A stretch of 64,000 nt of DNA, from the NCBI RefSeq assembly GCF_009730915.1, contig NC_052494.1, positions 1 to 64,000 of the forward strand. The letters are read 5' to 3'. Positions 33,702 to 46,784 of the stretch are shown one piece after another. The notes under the pieces were generated by a model, which made no database searches, was not told the DNA's origin, and worked only from the letters and a program-made list of their open reading frames with translations. A program made the translations under genes and the position numbers. Positions within the stretch are counted from its first letter, which is position 1, and every line of letters begins with the position of its first letter. Source of the stretch: Dioscorea cayenensis subsp. rotundata (lineage: Eukaryota > Streptophyta > Magnoliopsida > Dioscoreales > Dioscoreaceae).

Positions 33702-34571
33702 GTTAATGTAATTACTGTGAACATGTGTAGTTAGTTTTATTTGATCTAAATAATGGTAGACTCCAGCTTCTTTTGAGCCTACTGCCATATATTTTGCAGG
33801 ATTCACGAATGAGACTCCTCGGGATTATTACTGTATTATTGTGATCTAGGCTCGGATGGCAGACACCATGATGTTGATGAAAGAGTTGAGCTGTGCTGGG
33901 GAACAGTTGAATTTGTTGCTACTAAAAAATACATAGTCTACTATTTATTGCTCTTTAACTTTGTTATAATACTTCTCAAATTTTGTAGTCTACCATACTT
34001 TTCCTCATTCCTTTACTCAAATCTCAATTTATAGGTGTTTTAGATAGATGCGTCACCCATTCTACATTTTTACCATAACTCATTACTTTGGTCAATTCTC
34101 AATATACAGATATTTGAGATGGGCGTGCCACCTATTTTGATGTAAAATAATTCCATTGGTTAAATACGGATAGATGATTCTGCTTCCTGCTTTCTGCTTT
34201 GTTTGTATGCATCTGCTTCAGCTTCTTCCTCTGATTGGACTGCCTGAGACCATAGTTTGCCTTGTTGCTATTGCTTCCGTAGCTACCATAACTAGCCGAC
34301 TTACCTTCCTATTGGTAGCGGCTCGTTTGTTGTTCAAATTAATTGTTCTCACTATCTTAGGCATTACTTTTTGCATCTTTTTATGATGATTAGTTTGACT
34401 GCAAAGAGAATTGGGTAATCAGAATTAATTTCTTTTAAGCTACACACTTGCAATTTTAAGGCTGTTGACTGAAACACTGCTATGTTCATTTGACTATGCC
34501 AGAAATTTTTTGGCTACTCTTTCTTTAGTTTGGGTATGTCTCTGGACATTCAAACATGTTCGGATGTTATT

Positions 34572-34803
34572 ATTATTTTTTTGCCAAGGTGAGCGGCCTA
34601 GCCTCTAAAAAAGGCAGGGACGTGCACAAGCCTCAGCGGAGCAAGTGAGAGCGGGGCCCACGCATATATGGGTGCTGAGATCACCCACACACAACCACTA
34701 CTCACACTCTCAGAAATGCGTCCTCACCCAAAATTCAAACTCTCATTACTTGTGAAGGGTTCTATTGGGGACTCGGCTACCAATAAACTACTTGGTCGTT
34801 GGT
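34572..34803 (-). mobile_element. tRNA-derived SINE, copy 3 (older)
   Basis: This copy aligns with copies 1 and 2 over its full length but carries many substitutions, mostly transitions, in both boxes and body. A 19-bp target duplication with two mismatches is visible: AACATGTTCGGATGTTATT (34553-34571) and AACATGTTCAAATGTTATT (34804-34822). The greater divergence of body and target repeats indicates an older insertion than copies 1 and 2. Confidence 0.8.
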
Positions 34804-35120
34804 AACATGTTCAAATGTTATTGAAACTGAGACCTGAAAGCTTAAAATGTCAGTCTCCTGAGAAGTTTGTAAGTTTTATAATTTGTTTGCTATTCAAGGT
34901 TGTTGGCTAATTATGCAATCCATCGGCAGGTTCTTGATCCAATGCCTGCTGTATTTTTCTTTCTCATTGATGTCTCAATGAATGTTGTTCAGACTGGGGC
35001 AACATCTAGTTGCTTGCAGTGCGATAAGCCAAGCTATTGTTGATCTTCCAGTAAGATTCAAATTTCAATGTATTTTGCATATTGCTGATGTATAGCATAT
35101 ATAAAATGAAGCAAACATGA

Positions 35121-35701
35121 TCAACATTTACCAATAAATATTCTCTTTGGAGATAGCTTGTTGTATAAGAAAAAAGAGTCTCCTAGTGGTTTCCATTGCA
35201 AATCTGGAAAGTATCCAGGGAGCAGATTGATTTTCCGTATAGGAGTACCACTTTTTCTAACAAATCTAATACCCCTTGATACAGGTTTAGTGGAATATAA
35301 ATGACCGTCCATTTTCAGTATATTATTTTTCCTTGCAAAATATGCTTGGAGACATTCTCAAGTTTTCGAAGAGCTCTTCTTCCAAAGTGTATATTTCCAT
35401 ATGTTTAGACGGTTTTAGAGATTCACTGGTATTTGCCTCATACGGATGTTCGTAACTTTTTCGTTGAGAAATTCTTACTCTTGCAAGTTTGGTTTTGAAT
35501 GATTGAATAGGAAATACCATTAGTCATTGCTAGGGTATATTCATTGGCAATTTTACTCTGAATTTTTTGGTGATAGCTTTTTTCTGTTATGCTTTTAGCT
35601 AGTCTGATTATTGCTCTTGAGCTCTTACAAATGTGTTTTAAAAAAAAAAGCCATACAATGTAAATTTTGAAAGATTCGAAAATTTTTATATAAAAAATCA
35701 A
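35121..35701 (-). other. Cluster of unrecognised minus-strand open frames in a pseudogene intron
   Basis: Three adjoining minus-strand frames cover this interval (35438-35701, 35323-35520 and 35121-35312). Phrases such as SYEHPYEANTSESLKPS and GIRFVRKSGTPIRKINLLPG look protein-like rather than random AT codons. The frames switch, as in a broken coding segment. I could not place them in any family, including the plastid genes I compared from memory. This may be a remnant of an unrelated gene or organelle sequence inserted in the SEC24 intron. Confidence 0.25.
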
Positions 35702-38700
35702 TTTGTTTGGGCTTTTACAGTATGCTCACAAATCATGTCGCCCTCAATGTTAAAGCCTATTCCAAGGCATATTGGAGGAGGCAGAGCATGCCCTCCATTT
35801 TGAAGAGACCAACAGAACTTATCCCTTGGCAGTGAAAACCCACTAAGCCTATGGCTGTGTCACTGCTATGAAGAGGGTCAAACTATTTTTCTACTGAGAG
35901 TTCAACATCAATATTTCATTTATTGCTGCCAAAAATCAGGTTTCTTAGTAAGCAAATTTTGCTGCAGAACTCATGATAATTTAGATCTACTGATTGAGTG
36001 GAATGCTAAGTGTCCCTTAAAGATATGACTTCATATGTGCTTTGATTATATGGTTTATCGTTTAATCTTTTCTGCTTAAAGCAGGCAGTTATTTTTGCTA
36101 TTTGATGAATATCTTGACTGGAATTATCAGTTACCTTGATGAAATAATCTGTCAATTTGTAGGAAGGTCCTCGAACAATGGTGGGTGTGCAACTTTTGAT
36201 TCCACAATTCATTTCTACAATCTCAAACATTCTTCACAACAGGTAATCCTTTTCAGATGCTAGATATGCAATAAGAAGTATATACCATTCGCAAATGTCT
36301 GTTCATGCAAGTGGAAATCTTGCTGATTGGCAATGGGTCTTGACTAATTGGATGACTGAGAGCCTCCTAACTTTGCAGGAGTAGTTTGTACCATTTTTTT
36401 TGTTGGCATAAATAACAGTATATTTTGTCAAACGATCTATTATTATTGGTTATGTGGTGAAAATTGAAACTCAACTGAATTTCCTTTCCTTTCTTTTTGA
36501 TAATTAGATAATTCATGGACAGGGCACCGTTAAAATGATTATCAACTCTTCTAAAAATTGGCTTAAAGTGTATGCTTTACCTTTAATGTGTTAATCAGAC
36601 GTATCAAATGCATTACCGGCTTCATCTGATTGAGTGTTGCTGACCATGATGTTAATATGAGGACAATATAACTTTTCCTAGAGTTGCTTATTGCCTTTTT
36701 ACGCCTCATTTCTTTTAAGAAAAGTATGCATACTGTTATATCCTTGCTGTCTTTATTTATCTGCTTTTCCTGGGAATTTTATTTTTTCGGCTGTTCATTA
36801 TTACTTTGTTTATGTTAAAGAGAGGACCTCGATCTCCAAACATTGATGTGGGCCAAAATACAAAGGAAATCATTTTATATTCTACTTGCTAATAATACAA
36901 ATTATTGAATTTTTAGGCGAGAGAGTTTCTTTTAGTCAGTTGGTTTTTTTATGCCGTGTTTGTTATAGATCATGTACTTGATTATAGCTTGTGAAATTTC
37001 AACTGTACAACAATGGAAGAGCACATAGCTCTTGCGATTTTCTCCTCCAAATGACAATTAATCCATTTTATTACCTCAGGACTTGTATATCAATTTCTAA
37101 AGATGGGTAACTACCAAGTCAAGTTTGTTGTCTTTCTTGTATTGGCCAGAACAGCCATTGATATGGACCAACTTGCGCTTTAATTCAGTTCATGTAAATC
37201 CCTGTTATATTAGCAAGGAAAAAAAATGGAAAAAGGTGCTATTTTGGTTTAGTGAAGGCCTATTGCATTGTTGGTTCCTTCATGAAATAACATTTATTTA
37301 TTTATTTTTAATTTTTTGTTTGTTTGTTTTTATGTTGTTGCTGTTGTGGTTGCAGGTATATTATTACCATCCATTTTCTGCTCTTTCTGATTCTGGCAAG
37401 CTATACAATGACCTTAGGTGGAACATCAGTAGGCCCCAAGGCTTTGAGGCTGTGATGCGTATAAGATGTAGTGAGGTAAATTTATTGCTAGAGAAACCTC
37501 TTTTATTAATTTTATGTTTCTTGCAGGGTCTTCAAATACAAGAATACTCTGGAAATTTTTGTAAGCGCCTTCCAACTGATGTTGATCTTCCTGGGGTGAG
37601 TGCCATTATCTTTTATCTTGCATCCTGCCCTTGAAAATTTAGTTGACTACTAGAAGACTTTTAAATCACAATATGTTTATACTGTGCATTTCTTGAAATA
37701 TCATATTTTGGTTGGAATTAAACTCATGGAAGCTTGCTTGTGCAGTAAATTGATTGCATAGAATTTGATGCTATGTTCCTAGTAGCAAGAAGATGGGGCT
37801 TGTATTGGAGATAAACCGCAAATTTTGGTTATGGAAAGCTTGATAATTGACATGGCATGAATTTTGATTACATATTAATTCTTTTATTCTGGAGGTCAAA
37901 ATGATGCCATTACATTATTTCATTTTTCTGAAATAATATATTTTTGAAATTTGAAGATTATTTTTGGATCAAGAGAAATTTTTACTCGTGGATTGATTCA
38001 AGATAGTACATTCATTTGAAAATGCCCATCCTACATGAATCATGGGCATGATATACAAACTATAGGATTTTGGCCTCTCTCTGTCTCTTTTTTTATCAAA
38101 GCCAAACTTTCTCATTGTGGGATAGAGAACAGCCTGCAATAACATCCATGATAGTTTGATTTGATCTAATAGAGCAATTATGAATAAAAACTTTGAGGCT
38201 TTCTCTATCAGGTAATTTCATTCTAGAAAGTTTTCTATTTATATCTAAATAAATGCAGAAAAGTTCAACAATTTAGATTCTTCTTGGCCGGTGAATATTA
38301 ATATCTAAGAATATCATCTGTCCTTCATTGTACAATTTGTTTCTTTACTTGAACTAATTCGGTGTTTTACTCTATCCAATTTGATGACTTTTTTTTTCTT
38401 TTTTGAAGTTGTGAGGTTTAGATATGCAGGGATACTACTTTTTTGTAATATGGTACTAATTTATAAATGTTTGGAGCGTTTTAATGCTTCTTTATGCATC
38501 ATTTTTTATTGTTTGATTAATGTGAAATTTGATTACAATTGCATGCTCTGGAGCTGACTCATTTCTAACCAAAACCTATTTGCAGATCGATTCTGACAAA
38601 ACCATTATTGTGACTTTCAAACAGGATGATAAATTTCAGGAAGGTGCAAAATGTGCATTTCAGGTATACTGCATACTTTTTATTTGAGATATTTTCTGCT

Positions 38701-39330
38701 TAACACTGCCCCAGTTACCTGGTTATGTTGATTATGCATGGCAATTTCTTTCAGTAAGGATCTGTCAATTTGCATTTTTAGTGTGCTCCTCTGTACACGA
38801 CGGTGTATGGGCAAAGAAGAATTTGAGTTCTGAATCTGTCATTTCCTTGCACAATTGTGCTCTGCAACCTTTTTTGTTCTGCTAATTTGGATGCTCAATT
38901 TGCTTACTTGTTGAAACAAGGTTCTTCTCTTTCCGTTTTTCTGGCTGCTTCTTTTTAATCAAACAGCAAAGAGATGCTAAAAGAGAAACTAAACAATGAA
39001 GGAAAAGTTGTGAAGAAGGCAAAGGTCATCAAGCCAAGATGGTCGGTCAGTCCATTCCCTGAAAGAAGAGGGAAAGACCGTGAAGGTGTTTGCCATGTTT
39101 TGCGAGCTCATCAGCGATGACGTTGTCTTCTCTGGGGATGATGGCAGCGCTGATATCTGGGAGGGTCTTTAGTTTTGATTTCAAAGAGCATAGTTCTTCA
39201 GAGAGGTGTCAGGCGATGTGGGTTGAAATTATTGGAGATCAGCTGTGAACACCCGGACATGGAGTGCAAAGTTAACTGCTGTGATTTCAGGGAATGGACT
39301 GACCAAGTCCTGCCTCACATGGGTGCCAAG

Positions 39331-42300
39331 TTAAATCCAAGAAGGGCTCTTACTGAAAGCGTTGCACTTCAAGAGAGAGTCCACATGGTTGCTATCGGCT
39401 CCTGCAAGTAAGACAATACCCGGATTAGAGACTATAATAAACCCAATTCCTGCCTCACAGGAGGAGGCCGACCAAGAGGCATCTGTGAAGATGTAAATTG
39501 AGTTGGAATTGGAGTAGAGTTTAGAAGACTCCTTGAATAATTTGGTTGAGGAGTTGTGAAGATCAGTGCACAAGGACCAGGCTCGAGAAATTATTGTATT
39601 GAGACGGTGGCTTCCAATCCCTGAATATCATGTTGCACCTCTCTTTCTAAATGAGCCAATCTGAAGTAGCTATTAATGGCTTAGCCCTAATGTTGAGGTA
39701 GGAGGTAAGCCAATGACCTGTGTGAAGAGTAAGAGCATAATTTGGCATAATGCCAAGCCTAGAAAGAAGGTCATTCCAAATAGGAGCTAGTTTGGAACAA
39801 TTTCAGATTATATGCTCAGTAGTCTCCTTAGATAGAGAACATAAAGGACAGTTAGTGAAAGGCCAATGTTGAGATGATACAAGTAGGACCAAGTAATCAA
39901 TTTGCAAAGAGCCAGCTTCCAAATGAGTGTTTTAATTCGAGGCAAAACTTTGAGGCTCCAATTTCCTGCCAACCTTTCCAAGGAGTAACCCGAGTATCAC
40001 AAGCTAGGTTTAAGTAAACTTAAGAAGTGATAGAGGTGAGATTGTTTTGAGGGCCCCAAACCCAAAGATTGGAACACAAAGGATCAATCTTGATCCTATC
40101 AATCCAATCCCAGTTGAGTGAGAAGCCAAAAATATTCTCCAAAGAGATTTGACTAAAAGAGTTGCCAATAATTAAATCAAAAAAGGAGATATTTTCCAAA
40201 AGGCAGTCCATATTCAGGAAAGTGGGTTTAAAGGATACGGGAATATCCAGAAGATAGGGGTCCTTCCATAAATCCACAGACAAGGGGTTACAAAAGATAA
40301 TTTGTAAATTATTTTTAAGAAGGATAGCAGAATTGGAGATGGATTTAAAAAACCAAGAGGTACGAGGAAAATAAGGAATTTTCCAAAGATGTCAGTCCTT
40401 GTATTTAATGTTAAATATATCCACCCAAAGTCTGTTATCCATGTTAAGAATTGAGAAGATATGTTTCGCCATAAGAGAGTGTTTAGCAAAGTTGAGATTA
40501 CGAATTCCCGGCCCTCCCTCAGATTTTTAAAGCGTAGTAACTGTCCAGCTAACCGAATGGAAGCCACTACTATTACGTTTGGAACCCTAGAGGAAAGAAT
40601 GAGCTAGTTTGGAAATCTCATTCAAAATGGGAAATAGGATATGCATAACTGAAAGAAGATAGGTAGGGATAGATAAAATCATGCTATTGATAAGAGTAAC
40701 CCAACCAACAATTGAAATGGGAGAATGATTCCAAGCATAGATAGATCGGCTGACTTTGTTGGTGATAGAGGTAAATTGAGCAGCTGGAAGGCATTTCGGA
40801 GAAATGGGAACACCAAGATAAATTAAGGGGAAGTTACCCTAAGAGAAACCCAGGATCCTAGATATGGATTTGGCAATGGATTTGTTGGCCCAAGAGGGAA
40901 GATAGAATTGAGATTTCTTGGGATTGGACTTTTGGCCAGTAAGATTATGGTAGAGGTTAAGGCAAAAGAGAGAATTTCTAGTAGCTTTTCTAGAGGTTTT
41001 GATGATCAGGATTAAATCATCTGTGAACATGAGATGGTTGAAATTTCTGGGTAAAGAATTGTAGAAACCAAGGACTAGTTGGAGGTCTAAGGCTTTGCTG
41101 AGGATGGCCGAGAGATTCTAGGTGACTAGGAGGAAGAGAAGAAGGGAGATGGGGTTTCCTTGTCTAACTCCCCGACTGCTCGAGAACCAATCGGAGTTAT
41201 GACCATTCACTAAAACAGAGAATGAGGCCGAGGATAGACAGGCATTAATCTAATTAATCCAAACAGGTGGAAAATTCATTCGTCTAAGGGCAGCAAGAAT
41301 AGCTGGCTATTCGATAGAATCAAAGGCTTTTCGATATCTATTTTAATCATCATCCTAGGAAGGGCTGGGAAATCATATTCTAAACTATAGGCGATCTCCT
41401 GGGCTGCGATAATGTTATCAAAAGCGCCGCGCATAGGGATGAACCCATTTTGCTCTGTACCAACTATCTTATGGATAATAGACTTAAGACGGTTTGCTAG
41501 GATTTTGGTGATTATCTTGTAACAAACATTGCAAAGAGAAATAGGTCGAAAATCAGAGGGGAGATTGGGATTGTCTTTTTTAGGAATTAAAACCACACTA
41601 GTTTGACCCCAAGAAGGGGGAAGAGAAGCAGCATTGGAAAAATAAGCAATAGCATTAAAAAGAGGGTCCCCAATAATATTTCAATAAAACACATAGAATC
41701 CAACGTTCAAACTATCCGGTCCTGGACGTTTTCCCTGAGGTATGGATAGGAGAGTTCTGTAAACCTCTCGTTTGGAGAGAGGTTGGGTTAGAATCTCGGT
41801 GTCTTCCTCAGATAAAGTCACAAGATTGTCCGGTAGAGCAGAGAAGAGAGTATGCAAAGAATGAGAAGAGGAAGAAGTTCAGAGGTTTTGAAAATAATTT
41901 TTGAAACAATTTTCAATATCATATTAAGCTGAAAAGATAGTACCCAAAGAATCTCTAATGAAGATGATCCTGTTTTTTGTGCCGGCGAATCTTGACTGAG
42001 TTATGAAAGAAGCTAGAATTTCTATCTCTCCTTTGAAGCCACAGGAGATGGGCTCGTTGGCTCCAATATATGCCTTTATGTCTCAGAAGGGCATTATGGC
42101 GGCTATGGAGGGCTCTCAACCAGGTCTCCTGCCAAGCAATGTCCATTAAGGGGTCATGGCAGCAATCTCCTTTTCAATATTAACAATTTCTTCTTCAATA
42201 TTATATCAATTTGATTTCCTTCATCTAAGGATGTTATGCTTGGAACGAGAGATAGCTCGAGAAAAGGATTGGAGAGGAGAGACATTGGAGCAATCAGACC

Positions 42301-43090
42301 GGGCCTTGAAAACACAATCATGATAGCCGTCATATTCGAACCAATAATTCTCAAAATGAAAGGGTTTATGAAAATAAAGGAGGCATTATGCATTGTTAGA
42401 AATAGGGGGGAGTGATATGAGATAGTGTGGGCTAAGTGAAGGTTGGAAAAACCTTGGAAGTCCGAGATCCACAAAGAATTAGCTAAGAACCAGTCCAATT
42501 TTTCCCAGCGGCCGGCAAGACTGGACTGCCCATTACACCAAGTAAATTTAGGACCTAAAAAACCCAAATTGATAAGAGAATTATCAAGAATAAAATTAGA
42601 GAAGTAAACTGATTTAGAAGCATAATGATTAAAATTTCCCCTCTATGCTCCTCACAACAGGTGATGTCATTGAAATCACCGGTGAGGAGCCACGGGGTGT
42701 TGAGCGAAGAGAAACCCCTGAGAGATCTCCAAAGAATCTTCTGCTCTAAGAGGACTTGAGAGTTGTAGATAATAGAAAGAACCCAAGTTTTTAGCAGAAG
42801 TAATAACGAGATGAAGGACCGTGCGGGAGGAAGCCACAGGCGTGATATTACCGACCGCCTTATTCCAGAGAACTAGGATTCTGCCAGAGAGACTGTTGAA
42901 CGGGATGGCAGCCCAGTCTCACCAACGGTGATATTGCCTGCAAAAACAGAGAATTATAGGAGCATTTGCTTTGGTTTCAACTAAACAGAGGAAGTTGAGC
43001 TTCAGACGAGCCATACAGTCTCGGATACGGGAGTTCAACCTGGGGTTAGAGATGCCCCTATAATTCCAAGTAAGGATTTTGAGATTCATG
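39331..43090 (-). pseudogene. LINE ORF2: endonuclease, reverse transcriptase, RNase H (broken)
   Basis: Domains are seen in order on the minus strand. The endonuclease opens with MNLKILTWNYRGISNPRLNS and has VETKAN (about 43090-42919); its later part includes GFLGPKFTWCNG and RLDWFL-type text (42154-42567). A linker encoding WSQRAHLLWLQRRDRNSSFF lies at 41955-42146. The reverse transcriptase has VLIPKKDNPNLPSDFRPISL and NGFIPMRGAFDNI (41276-41596) and the catalytic FTDD block (40839-41030). A zinc-binding C-terminal segment follows (about 40560-39700). The RNase H start reads YIFTDASWSASS (39331-39573). Normally this protein nicks DNA and copies the LINE RNA at the nick. Multiple frame breaks separate the domains. 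Confidence 0.8.
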
Positions 43091-43489
43091 AAAGTCATAT
43101 AACGAAAAATCGAGAAATAAAAGGAAGGGAAGAAGGTTTCAGAGTTGGGAGATTTTCTCCCTTTCTTAGGTTTCGTGCCGCTTTTTGAGGGACCACGCCT
43201 TGCCAGGTCCTCCATTTTTGCTTCGTTTTGGAATTGACTCAGTAACATATCATCATCCAGTTCGACAGAGGAACCAGAAACAACTGAGAGAGAGTCTTCC
43301 ATAGCATGATCAGCGGATGAAGAGTTTGTCAGGACCCTGATAAGTTTATCCACCGTTATGACATGATTAGATCTATCTTCTTCTTCATTGTCAATAGGAG
43401 AGCAAGGAACAACCGAGGAGATAAGCATCGAATTTTTAGGGATATTTTTTTGTTGGGAAAAGAAAAGGAGCATAGAAGTGATGTGATCT

Positions 43490-44746
43490 GTAGGCTATGC
43501 TGAGAAGTGATGGGATCCTGGATGTCAGGGCATGGGGCAACCGAAAAGTCACCCTCAGGATTGGACGAAGATTTCAAAGGGTGGCAAGGATCAATGGGAG
43601 GGCCGCCCTCGGGATTGTGCGAAGTATTAAAAGAAGGGCATTGATTCCCTCAGGACCTGGAGGGGGAGCGAAAGGACCAGGGCGAAAATGATGAGAAATG
43701 CTTCCACACCCTGCATGTCCGCCACGTGACCTAAGCTGATGAGAAGGCTCATCCACATGTCGGTTACTTACCCATGCAGGAGGCCACCCGTCAAGATCAG
43801 GGCCATTAGTGCTAGGAGGCTTGTCGTCAACTATCGGGAACGGTTGCAGCCATGAGAGCCCCCACAGTTGCCTCCCCATCCCGAAGTCGACCCACGCCTC
43901 AATCTCGGCTTTAACAAAGGTCCAAAAGAGGCGTTTGAGTCTGGAGGGTCTAGCGGAAACACAGGATCCACGACAATGTTAGCCTGCTCCCTCCAGCATC
44001 GTCGACCTACATCCCTTGCACAATTTGCACCAGCCCTGTATCTATAGATACAGGCGGTTGTCGGATTGGTCACATTTAAATTCATCGTGCCCTATTTTTC
44101 AGCAATGATAGCAAAACACCGGGAGTTTCTCATAGAGAGCAAGAACAAAGACCGAGTTAGTGCCATAGTTAACCCACGCCCCCTGTTGCAGAGGAAGGGA
44201 GAGGTCTAACTTTACACAAACTCTAGCAAACTTAGCTCGAGAACAATCTGTGGTATATGAATCAATTTTGAGCACCTTACCAAATTGAGAGGCGGCCATA
44301 TCAAGAATCTCATAGTCCCAGAGTTCCATCGAGAGATGATAGGGCTAGATCCAAACAATAGTTGTAGTTAAACGTTTGAATGCCGGCTGAAAGCTTTCTC
44401 TCCAAGGTGTGAGTTGAAGGATTTGGCCGGCCACCGTCCAAGGACCCTCCCAGAGTAGTTTGTTGTGCATCTCCAGCGAAGTGCATCAGATGAAGTAGTA
44501 TATGTTCGGAAGGTCCGCTATCGAGAACTCCCCGAGTCCCCGCCAAGCATCTTTTAAAGCTAACTTCGCCTGATCGAGAGGGAGAGCTTTGATAAAAAAT
44601 TTCACATAAATAGAGGGTTGCATACCATCTGGAGCAGAGAACCAAAGTTCAGGGTTAATAGTAATTAAAGAACGGGTTGTGGAATTGATTTTGTTGAAAT
44701 GAGATTTCAAGAGATAGAGGGGAATGCCCGAGGGACTGGAGGACAA
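43490..44746 (-). pseudogene. LINE ORF1: RNA-binding protein with zinc knuckle (broken)
   Basis: Minus-strand blocks encode an N-terminal globular segment typical of plant LINE ORF1, with MELWDYEILDMAASQFGKVL near 44329. They continue with CSRAKFARVCVKLDL and a CX2CX4HX4C zinc knuckle (CYHC...KIGH...C) near 44110-44060. The codon after the second knuckle Cys is TGA. A Pro/Ser-rich tail follows (about 43880-43574). Such proteins coat the LINE RNA in the cytoplasmic particle. Stops and frameshifts between 44750 and 43830 show it is inactive. Confidence 0.65.
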
Positions 44747-45239
44747 ACCGGAGTTAACAATGTTTGCCCAGGATATGCCAGCCTTAGGGCCAGGTCAAGG
44801 CCGTGTGGTGACATCCCTCGACAGGGCCATTGGGGAGAGGAGGTCAGTGGTATGGAAGATACTCATATTGATTTAGGAGTCAGAGGAGGAGGAGATGGAA
44901 CCGCTTAGCTTAGAGGCACAGCTTAAGCAATATACTGGCTCCTTCTTGTTGGCCCCTTAAAATGTTCATATGATTTGAAGTTTTGTGATAAGCATCATCA
45001 ATTTTCTTTTTCACATTAGCTTTATTTTGGTTACAATGCTTTTATTATTTTCCTTGCATAGCTGCCAGTGGCATCCCTATCGGTCTCTTTCCTCAAGTCC
45101 AAGAGCAAATTACAAATACTTGCATTAATAGTCTACATTCTTATCATAAATTTTGTGCTACTGTGTCACCTTGTGGGCAGCTAATTCTTCCTAAAACTCT
45201 CAAGCTCTTGCCTCTTTATACACTTACTATGTCTCTTGT

Positions 45240-45726
45240 TCTTTTTTGCATTGTTTTCATTTGGCATCTCTTGATTTTTGTTTATATTGAATTATCTCCT
45301 TGTCTTGAGAGCATTTCATGCAAGATCAATGCATTTTTTTTCTTATGTTATGTTTTGGTGTGTGTATATGGCATGCCTGCTTAAGATAGTATACTTTTTT
45401 TTCTATCAGAATTCGGCTAATTCCTATTAGCTCTTCTTCTTCTCCAGTAAGACAGAGGAGCCTCTCGTCGTCTTCTCTATCTTCTCACATTCTTCTTTTT
45501 CCCTTCTCTCAAACTATCTATCTCCTCCTCTTGCTTTCCCTCCCTCTGTTTTTCTTCTCAAAACCGTCTTTCTTTTTCCCTTTTTTTTTCTCTCCATTTT
45601 TTCTGTTCCATCATATCGTGAACTCCCCGTATTCTATGAGATTTTATTTTCAAAATTTCAATTCAAAATATTTTTTTATTTTAAATTTAAATTTAAATTT
45701 TTTTAATCAATACATCTTTATATACA

Positions 45727-45767
<41 letters not shown>

Positions 45768-45878
45768 AAAATGTATTTATTTTATTTTTTTCACTCCTAT
45801 TTGGAATAGTATAATAATATCCCATTTCTTACTTATCTCTTCCCCTTCTCCTTCTCTTATTGAAGTGAGAGAATAGAG

Positions 45879-45917
<39 letters not shown>

Positions 45918-46780
45918 TACTACTACTACTACTAGTACTTATCTCCCTTCTTTTTGTTTTACTTTAATTCTAATTCAAAATAGAATAATAAGTTCCTAAT
46001 AGAACTAGGAATTAGAAAATCCTATATAAACAAAATAGTTAGAATATAATTATTTACTTTAATTTGTTATAGTTAAATATTTAAATAATAATAATTAAAT
46101 ATTTAATTAACATATTTAATTATAATAATTAATAATAATAGTTAAAAATAAAGATATTTAAATTATTTTATTATGTTCATCAATATGTAAACATGTTATT
46201 ATAATTTTAATTATTATAATTAAATTTGAAAGTAATAATTTTTATTAACATATAATTAATTAACAAAAATAAAAAATTTCACTTATAAAATAATTTAAAT
46301 ATCATTATTTTTAATTATTATAATTAAATCTATTGATTAATTAATTTAATTATTATAATTATATCAATTTATAACCCTTTTATCCATCAATTTTTGTTCC
46401 ATGACTCGGTTTCAAAACTTTCTTGGCCTATATTATCATGGAAGGCCATCAATTTGTACAACTTTCAATACATTGATTTGCAAAACTTTCAATACATCGA
46501 TTTTTACAAATTTCAATACAATGTGTTAACAAGAATCTATTAATCAACTAATGTATTTATTTGATGAATTAGGTTCTTGTATGGGATGATTCATAGTCAG
46601 CAGCAAGGAAATTCAAGATCTCATGCGGAGGTTGATCCTTCCAAACCATCGGGTATCTTGATTCGCTTGATACTTTTGGAACCTGGCAACAATCTAGTCT
46701 ATTTGTCTAGCATATATAGCATCCACTCGTGCTTTTATTAAACCTTTGTGTGTAAGATGATCGATAACGTTTTGTGTGAA
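45240..46780. other. Pyrimidine-rich and AT-rich DNA with microsatellites
   Basis: This stretch holds (CT)n at about 45732-45762, and (TTA)n at 45880-45915 running into (CTA)n to about 45934. The rest is CT-rich (45410-45620) or AT-rich. No gene is recognised; the SEC24 pseudogene breaks off near 45236 without its last exons. Confidence 0.55.
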
Positions 46781-46784
46781 AGAC

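Larger units (their letters stand above)
38954..44934 (-). mobile_element. L1-type LINE, nearly full length, inactive
   Basis: A 5.98-kb non-LTR retrotransposon lies on the minus strand inside the SEC24 intron between the exons at 38782 and 45062. The flanking sequence CTGGCTGCTTCTT (38941-38953) recurs as CTGGCTCCTTCTT (44935-44947), a 13-bp target duplication with one mismatch. Order from 5' to 3': ORF1 (about 44746-43490), then ORF2 endonuclease, reverse transcriptase, zinc-binding segment and RNase H (about 43090-39331). A terminal RNase H domain is a feature of plant L1 clades. The 3' end has only a short A-rich tail. Many stops and frameshifts make it inactive. Confidence 0.85.
30095..45236 (+). 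pseudogene. SEC24-like COPII coat gene, multiply broken and TE-filled
   Basis: Decayed exons follow SEC24 order: 30095-30214 (VVDFGESGPLRCSRCK, the zinc-ribbon region), 33800-33935 (FTNETPRDYY), 34930-35050 (DPMPAVFFFLIDVSMN, trunk domain), 36163-36242 (EGPRTMVG), 37356-37475 (YYYHPFSALSDSGKLYNDLR), 37527-37595 (GLQIQEYSGNFCKRLPTDVD), 38586-38663 (IDSDKTIIVTFKQDD), 38782-38920 (LYTTVYGQRRI) and 45062 to about 45236 (EQITNTCINSLHSYHKFCA). Damage includes an in-frame TGA at 38824-38826, frameshifts in exons 1, 2, 3 and 4, and loss of about 150 codons between 36242 and 37356. The N-terminus and C-terminal gelsolin-like end are also missing. SEC24 selects cargo for ER-to-Golgi COPII vesicles; this copy is dead. 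Its introns hold the SINE, hAT and LINE insertions listed separately. Confidence 0.9.

Noticed and set aside
30095..38920. Functional SEC24 gene
   Set aside because: At least one in-frame stop, several frameshifts and a missing trunk segment make it a pseudogene.
38954..44934. Intact LINE able to transpose
   Set aside because: The zinc knuckle contains TGA and the endonuclease, reverse transcriptase and RNase H are in different frames.
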